DNA of 64,000 nt from Datnioides undecimradiatus (taxonomy: Eukaryota; Chordata; Actinopteri; Lobotiformes; Datnioididae), in NCBI GenBank assembly GCA_008933995.1, contig WARS01000010.1, positions 12,740,996 through 12,804,995 on the forward strand, written 5' to 3'. The notes under the pieces are model-generated. The model was not told where the DNA came from. It saw only the letters and a list, made by a program, of their open reading frames with translations, and made no database searches. Of this stretch, positions 58,162-64,000 are shown one piece after another. Each line of letters starts with the position of its first letter. The stretch's first letter is position 1. Both the position numbers and the translations under genes were made by a program.

Positions 58162-60508
58162 CGTGTTAGCTGACAGGTTATTTCCTGCAGATCTCCAGCA
58201 ACCTCTGTATTTAGCCTGAGTTGTTTGTCCTTCTTGCAAATGGACCCATTCAGTATTCAAGCTCCTTTGGTTTGGTCTCCATCAGATCCTGAGGGAAAGA
58301 TCTGGCTTGATCGTGACTGGGTTCACCACCCAGCTACTCACATTGCCCGTCAGCAGTTTGTTGCTGGGCAGGAAGTGTAATTAAGGTACTGACACATTTC
58401 AGTTCAGGTGTCACCAGGGCGAGCTGCAACACATATCTTGTACACCCAAATTAAAAAGGGTTGGGTTTTCACACAGTATCCTGATTACAGTTATTATATT
58501 TGGATAATGATTAAAGGTAAATGGGATTAAAAAGCAAGTGGGTCGATGGTTAATGCCTTAGCAGAGATGTTGTAAAGTTCAGATCTATTCTTAAAATCAG
58601 TTTTAAGACCAAAGCTCCATTGACTGCCCCCCTCGAGAGAAGATCAAACTATTAAAACACTCCTTAGTTTCAAAATGTCACTTTACTAATGATTTCTGTA
58701 GACGCTTTGACGGAACTAAATTGCACCTTAATGCTTTAATATATGAAAGAGGCCTACTGTGATGGAGAAGTGGTATTTAATTAACTATTTAACAACCCCT
58801 CAATGAGCAAATGATCCCGAGTGACCTAATAATGAATGAGCTTTTGCTTGCAGTGAAAAGCAATAACGTGAGACGGTTCCCCTTCTGTCCAATCATGAAA
58901 CACTCAAAGTCCTAATTTTGTTTTATATTGGAAGCCCTTAAAACTGAATATTAGTAAAGCCTTTTATGAGCGATCAGGGGCAGCAACTTCTAATTAATGT
59001 CTTCTTTAGGCGAGAATGTTCCACACGCAGATGTTGGAGTCCTTTTCTGCCAGTTGAGGGCTGAGTGTTGCTGAAAGCGCAGCTGTCATCGGATTGGCTG
59101 AATCGCTTTGTTTGTGCCGCGACGGTCGCCTCGCTAAATTTGTCCTTGTGCCTGTCAACAACTGTGTTTTAGCTTTGCTTTTAGCCCGGACCTTTGGCTT
59201 ACCAATACTTATGAGATTGCACACGGATGTATATAGATATTTTATTGCTGATGCACTCTTTGAGGCCCTGAAAAACACCAAAATATTACAGTACAGCAAC
59301 AGCACTAGGGGGGTTTGGTGGTTGAGGGGTTTAAAGGTTGTTCAGAAAGGCTCTTTTGTCCATGTACCTCTCTGGCTCTGAGGAGGGGGAAGTGTTTTTT
59401 CATGACTATTATGACTATTATTCTGATTCTTGGTAGGACAAATTGAAAAAGTCTGCCTTTTTCATTAGAAAGGGGCCACTGAAGTGAAAGAATGTCTTTT
59501 GAGATATATTGTACTAAAGACGCAACACTTTTGTATATGTATTTATCGTTGTGTTCCTGTAGCCTCGTGGTGGTTGTGCTCTCATGGTTGAAGGGATTAT
59601 ACTTTTGATTTGTGACCGCCAGATTCACAAACTGTCTCCTGGAGCTTTTCCAAGGATGAGCATGAGACCTGAACCCAGTGCGACACTTAGAAAGTCTTTA
59701 AGATCGCAATAAATCAGATTTTATTTCAAGCGCTTTTAACAACAGCTTAATTTCAAAATGTTGTAGCAATATAAAGCTTAATTAATACGTTTTTTAACTA
59801 AATGTGTAACGCACATTTATGCCACCACACTATTAAATCATGCTTGCGAGCCCAGTCTTAAGAGATGAGAATAATGTTCTGACTGGCTGTTTAACTTCTC
59901 ATTCAGGACACAGTGACCCCTGCAGGTTCAAATGATCGTAGAACAAAGCTGAAGGGGACTGATGCTAAGGCACCTGAAACACATGACACTGTTTGTCACA
60001 GTGGGCGCAGGGAAGCAGACCCTAAGTGTATAGGCCTGTAATCTGGGAGTACTGCATATCAGAACATACTGGCTGCTACATACGCCGTTCAGAAAGCAGC
60101 AACCTGCCCAGGAGAGTCACACAAACACACACCGAGACCCTAACACATCCTTGTCTAAGGTTGAGAAGACTAATTGTAGTTGTCTGGTTGGTTTGTGTGA
60201 TAACCGCTCCACAGTAATCTATCCCAGGAGCGTTGTAGAGCTTCATCTGCACTGCCGCTGCTCTCATACCAGACATGCAAGTGTAACACTAGCTAATAAA
60301 CACCTACTGTACCTGCAGAGCATGCTGAACTACAATGGGATGTGTTAGGTAGACTTACTATGTCATTTGCAGAACCTCCTAATTGTTTTTGTGGTTTTAT
60401 TTTATTTCTTCTTTTTTTTTTTCATTAATTTGAAATTTATTTTTTGGTTTGGAAAAAAAGTGTTTATTGTGATTACTTGTTAATTAGTGATGTGATTGTT
60501 GAACATGA

Positions 60509-60514
60509 AATAAA
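60509..60514 (+). terminator. Probable map4 poly(A) signal
   Basis: AATAAA preceded by T-rich sequence and followed, 20-40 bases on, by a GT/T-rich stretch (cagttgggttcggctttcttctgtttg). It is the best match of the three AATAAA hexamers after the stop codon. Confidence 0.65.
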
Positions 60515-60534
60515 ATGGACTAAAACTCTCAGTT

Positions 60535-61429
60535 GGGTTCGGCTTTCTTCTGTTTGAAATATAGTCATAATTATAGTTATTAGTTCCACCTGTGCTTTTC
60601 CTCTTATTACAGGTGAAAAGGTCTGAAATTCACCTGTTATAACTTTCACATTGGAATACCTCAGCTCAGTATGTGATATTCTCCTGCACTGTTCTGGACA
60701 TAAGTAGACTAATTGTTATTTCAGGGTAACTTCTTGGGTTTCATTAGAAAAGAAGCTGAGATGCAGGAGCAAACTTTGAACTCATATCAAGTTAATACTG
60801 TGTGTAGGAGCGGTGGTGTTCTGCTGAGGCTGAAAAGACCAACTCGGACCTTGACTTGAGACCTAATTGAATAGAAAAGCTGACATGTTTCATGTAGTTT
60901 GCATCTGTAAATGTACAGTTTTTCTTAAAGTCATATTTCATAAATGTGCTGTAAGTTTTAATATGTGGAAGTGTTAGCAGTTGGGGTTTAGAATCAAATG
61001 CATAGGTCAAAGGTTCAAAGACCTTACCTTAATGGGACCTGGTGTTACACTAGGGTTTAGGTCCACCTGCAGGAGAATTTGCTTGAATACTGAGGGCCCT
61101 GCCCTGAGTATCTCTTTTTCAGTATAATAGAAGATCCATCTAAAATGAGGTTCCATAACCCAATTTGCATAAACTACACAAAATGTAATTTAACACTAAA
61201 TCAGGGACAAGTTGGTCTTGGTGACCTGCAGCATCTATACAATCTATTCTCATCTCATTGCTACTTGTCCTCTTGGTCCTTGTTCTTTTTAATAATAGGT
61301 GCAGCAATAAATCAAATTTAGTCAAGTCAATTTAAACAAGAAAGAAAAGAGAGAGAGAGGCTTTCACTCCCTGACACCTTGACGTGCTCATCCACCAGGC
61401 TGCTGTCGGGGTCTTGTTCTGCTCTTGGG
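60535..61429. other. Intergenic sequence between map4 and ift74
   Basis: About 0.9 kb of AT-rich sequence with no open frame of note. I see no feature in it. Confidence 0.65.
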
Positions 61430-61620
61430 CGTTAGGGGGCAGCAGCGCTTCCCAACTCCCACTCTACCCGATTTCAGGAGAAGAAGACGGTTGCTGTGGC
61501 AACGCTAACATCGGCCCCAGTTACTTACCGTCTTACAGCCAACGTTAGCTTCACAAACAGACGCTTCGCTTGAAAATTATACAGACGTATATCGTCGACG
61601 AAAACTACCGTGAAGGAACT
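61430..61620 (+). promoter_or_regulatory. ift74 promoter region with X-box
   Basis: A GC-richer block than its flanks, containing GTTGCTGTGGCAAC at 61490-61503, which fits the RFX X-box (inverted half-sites GTTGCT and GGCAAC, 2-bp spacer). RFX factors bind such sites in promoters of many ciliary and IFT genes. The start of transcription is probably just downstream, with a non-coding first exon. No TATA box is obvious. Confidence 0.65.
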
Positions 61621-62518
61621 CAGTTAAATGTGAGAAACACTTCTTAGTCTATCCGCACTGTTCTGTGACAACGAGCTTGCTAACGCTAAAGTTAGGTTAG
61701 CACATTCTGACGTTTGGTTAGCTAAACACGAATGCTGCAGCGACATGAGTAGCTAAGTTGTAGGTTGGTTAACGTAACATTAGTTCGTAGTATTCGCTCT
61801 TTTACGTGTGTATCTGCAGTTATGCTAACGCTGTTGGTTGGTGGTATAACGTTACTATTACTTGGGTGTGAATAACTTATACCCGTAACCTAGTAACGTA
61901 ACAAACCACCGTTACTCCTGCGGCTAACATGGTCTCGATAGTCAGGGCCACTAAGCTCTCTGAAAGTCTTTCAAGCTAGATGTCGAGGTTTTATTGTTAG
62001 CTTTCAGTCTTAAACACCTGAAATAAATGCTAACGGTTAAACTGGTAAAAAATAATTAATGTCTTTTTCAATAACAAATCACAACTTTCATGTCTTGAAG
62101 CGTGAATGTGAGTCGCTTAAAAAACCAAAGTCAAGGGACTGTGTGCAAGATGTGACGCAGTGTTAAATACATAAAAGTGAACGTGTCAGTCAAAGGACTA
62201 TTTTGAATCCGAAGATACTTTATTTGTTTATGTGATCTGTGTGACAAGGACACAGTCAGTTACATCCTAACATAATTCGGTTTTGGGGTGACCCTCCTGT
62301 ACTTATGGAGGCACAGGACTACATTTTCCATATCTCCCCCTTTGGTTATTAGCTCGATCAGTCAAGTAAATTGGAATCAGGTGTGGGCAGAGCAGGGACT
62401 GATAATATACACTACAGCAAATATACTAACAAGCACTGAGGTATATCTGCACCATGAGGTTCCAGGAGTTTCCAAATGTTTGATGTCTTACTAGTTATTG
62501 TAATTGTAGTAGTTTTAG
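61504..62518 (+). other. ift74 5' leader exon and first intron
   Basis: Contains nine GCTAAC/GTTAGC hexamers between 61504 and 62034. A non-coding exon is expected somewhere at 61504-61640 but its donor is not clear. An acceptor at 62517-62518 (tagtagttttag) precedes the coding exon. Confidence 0.5.
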
Positions 62519-62523
62519 ACATC

Positions 62524-62652
62524 ATGGCGAGCCAGCGGCCTCCCTCAAGCATCGGCCGCCCCATGAGCCGCAGTGGATCTGTGATTCCTGGTGCTGGAAG
62601 ACCCCCAACAGCAATTAGACCTCCTCCTACAGCTATACGTGTTGCAACTGGA
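62524..62652 (+). CDS. ift74: ift74 coding exon 1
   Basis: The exon starts at ATG with A at -3 and G at +4 and ends at ggа-type donor gga/gtaagt, giving 43 codons, phase 0. The peptide MASQRPPSSIGRPMSRSGSV continues with GRPPTAIRPPPTAIRVATG. This matches human IFT74 (MASN..., ..RPVSRGG.., ..IRVATA). IFT74 pairs with IFT81 in the IFT-B complex that moves cargo along cilia. The basic, disordered N-terminus seen here is the part reported to help bind the acidic tubulin tail. Confidence 0.93.
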
Positions 62653-62863
62653 GTAAGTCATCTGCGACTTGGATGCATGTCACACTGAGATACATGTTCT
62701 CTTCCTGTGAGCATATTGGGTACTTTGTTGAAGTCACAGCAACAGCAGTAACATGTGATTACACACACAGCATATGTGACTTTCTTTAGATGTTGCCCTG
62801 TTGGTAACTAGCATTAGCTTTTAACACTTTTCCACAAATGAGCTAATGTTATTATCATCCCAG

Positions 62864-63005
62864 ATGGTTCCAGGTACAAGTGGTCATCCTGGTATGAGAG
62901 GCGGCATCCCCATCGCCACCCCTGGAGTCCTGTCAGCGCCAATCAAAGTGACTGACAGGCCGGTAACCCAACAGGGGCTCAGTGGGATGAAGACTGGCAT
63001 GAAAG
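62864..63005 (+). CDS. ift74: ift74 coding exon 2
   Basis: 142 bp, phase 0 to phase 1, with acceptor attatcatcccag and donor aaag/gtaagt. The peptide [20 protein letters not shown] then [20 protein letters not shown] and GMKTGMK matches human IFT74 ([25 protein letters not shown]). It is still within the basic N-terminal region. Confidence 0.95.
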
Positions 63006-63171
63006 GTAAGTTTTAAGAGACATCAGCTCATTCTTTTCACATGGATAGATGTGTAATTGTGTCGTTAAACGTTAGCGCATGACACTGTGAGTCTAGTTAA
63101 AACATTTTATTAGCACATGTCTCACTCTGTCTTTCTCTCCTTCACCATCTACCTCCTTCCATCCCCAAAAG

Positions 63172-63220
63172 GACCTCAGAGACAGATTCTGGATAAGTCC
63201 TACTACTTGGGCCTTCTTAG
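63172..63220 (+). CDS. ift74: ift74 coding exon 3
   Basis: 49 bp, phase 1 to phase 0 minus one base (ends AG of a split Arg codon). The peptide GPQRQILDKSYYLGLLR matches human IFT74 exactly. The acceptor (tccccaaaag) is preceded by a pyrimidine-rich tract further upstream, and the donor is ttag/gtaaca. Confidence 0.95.
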
Positions 63221-63418
63221 GTAACACATGCAGCTATTATTCCTACTGTTCTGCCACCAGCTAAATTATTGTGTAACCAGGTTGAGCCCTTATTGGTATT
63301 AGCTTACACTGTGCGACAAGTGTTTTCAGCAGGGCTGCCATTTCTAAAACATACAGTTTGTTACACACTGGTTAGTGTTATCATAAAAATGAATGTTTTG
63401 TTGTTGTTGTGCTGTTAG

Positions 63419-63517
63419 GAGCAAGATCAACGAGTTAACCACAGAGACCAGTAAACTGCACAAAGAGATTGACAACTACAACCAGGAGAACTCTGTTTAT
63501 CTCTCCTATGAGAAGAG
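63419..63517 (+). CDS. ift74: ift74 coding exon 4, start of coiled coil
   Basis: 99 bp, phase 2 at both ends, with acceptor ttgttgtgctgttag and donor agag/gtgagt. The peptide [20 protein letters not shown] then [13 protein letters not shown] corresponds to human IFT74 (SKI.ELTTE..KL....[14 protein letters not shown]). It starts the coiled coil that mediates pairing with IFT81 (family knowledge). Confidence 0.95.
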
Positions 63518-63876
63518 GTGAGTTGGGTTTTTACATTGGCATATTACATCTTGAGATCATAACAGACTATGGCGCCCCACAGCCTTCAGGTGTTTATAAA
63601 TGATCGATCAGGCTCATCCACTGCTTGTTTGTTTATAATAATTATTTAATCAGAGCAGCACGTTTCAGTGTTGGCTTGATTTAGATAACCCTCTTCTTCA
63701 ACCAGGAAGTGTTGGACGAGAAGTTGAAACCTGTTTGCACTATAATCTTACCAACTGTCATATGAACACGGGGGTTCCTTTTAGCATTCACACTTGATAT
63801 AAATGATTATAATGAGCAATAAGATAACAACCCTTTCCTGAATCACCAACACTTTGTTGTCTTCTTTCCTCTGCAG
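63518..63876. other. ift74 intron
   Basis: A 359-bp intron with a T/C-rich tract before the acceptor cttcctctgcag. Nothing else is seen. Confidence 0.9.
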
Positions 63877-63937
63877 AGCTGAAGGCCTGGCTGTAGAGAT
63901 TAAGGATCTGCAGGGCCAGCTTGCTGACTACAACATG
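63877..63937 (+). CDS. ift74: ift74 coding exon 5; gene continues past window
   Basis: 61 bp, completing the split Arg and ending phase 0 at atg/gtaaaa. The peptide [20 protein letters not shown] matches human IFT74 ([20 protein letters not shown]). The five coding exons sum to 480 bp, 160 codons of a protein usually about 600 residues, so most of the coiled coil lies beyond the window. Confidence 0.94.
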
Positions 63938-64000
63938 GTAAAAATGGTTTTAGAGATTGTTTGTGTTTATTTCAAATGAGCAGCCTCTTGATAATCATCT

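Larger units (their letters stand above)
56252..60530 (+). other. map4 long 3' UTR
   Basis: About 4.3 kb without exons or plausible genes, ending at the best poly(A) signal. It contains an AU-rich element (57038-57052), an X-box-like motif (58148-58161), other AATAAA hexamers (59708-59713, 60295-60300) and AT-rich stretches near 58730-58930. Open frames are short on both strands. A shorter UTR ending earlier is possible. Confidence 0.6.

Noticed and set aside
1-64000. CRISPR arrays, operons, insertion sequences, prophage or bacterial defence systems
   Set aside because: The window is vertebrate genomic DNA with spliced genes; no regular spacer-repeat structure and no prokaryotic gene was seen.

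Overview
The window looks like vertebrate, most likely teleost fish, genomic DNA. Small exons with GT/AG borders are separated by long introns rich in (GT)n and (TCTG)n microsatellites, and there is a fragment resembling a common fish interspersed repeat. All coding sequence I can support is on the + strand and belongs to two genes: a tau/MAP2/MAP4-family microtubule-associated protein best assigned to map4 (about 8.1-60.5 kb, 5' end outside the window) and the start of ift74 (about 61.4 kb to the window end, continuing past it).

map4: the first ~8 kb is intron or upstream sequence. Three short or candidate exons (8086-8199, 8983-9069, 10954-11079) and one large exon (about 15418-16779) encode the acidic, proline-rich projection region. 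After a 17 kb intron, a second large exon (33946-35404) begins with its own ATG behind an in-frame stop and looks like the first coding exon of an internal-promoter isoform. Both large exons end in the phase that fits the next exon (42473-43632), a Glu/Lys-rich block with a tandem 30-bp coding repeat. Exons from 44404 to 47707 form the basic Pro/Ser/Thr/Ala-rich domain and tubulin-binding repeat 1. A 57-bp linker exon and exons at 50478, 51453 and 51677 give repeats 2-4.

The 3' end has two incompatible C-termini. One path (55282-55474 then 55791-55798) ends in ETSI-stop, as in mammalian MAP4. The other (55958-56251) is a tau/MAP2-like tail (IESFKLNFREN...), is in frame only if joined directly to repeat 4, and lies inside the 3' UTR of the first form. 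The 3' UTR then runs about 4.3 kb to a poly(A) signal near 60.5 kb.

ift74 follows in the same direction. A palindromic RFX X-box lies about 1 kb before its ATG, as expected for a ciliary gene. Five coding exons give the first 160 codons, covering the basic N-terminal region and the start of the coiled coil. Both neighbours make microtubule/tubulin-interacting proteins, but nothing in the sequence shows that they are functionally linked. The main things worth a second look are the nested alternative C-terminus, the internal first exon, the coding minisatellite, and a tandem pair of X-box-like motifs deep in a map4 intron.

All gene names rest on remembered family sequence; no alignment or transcript data were available.
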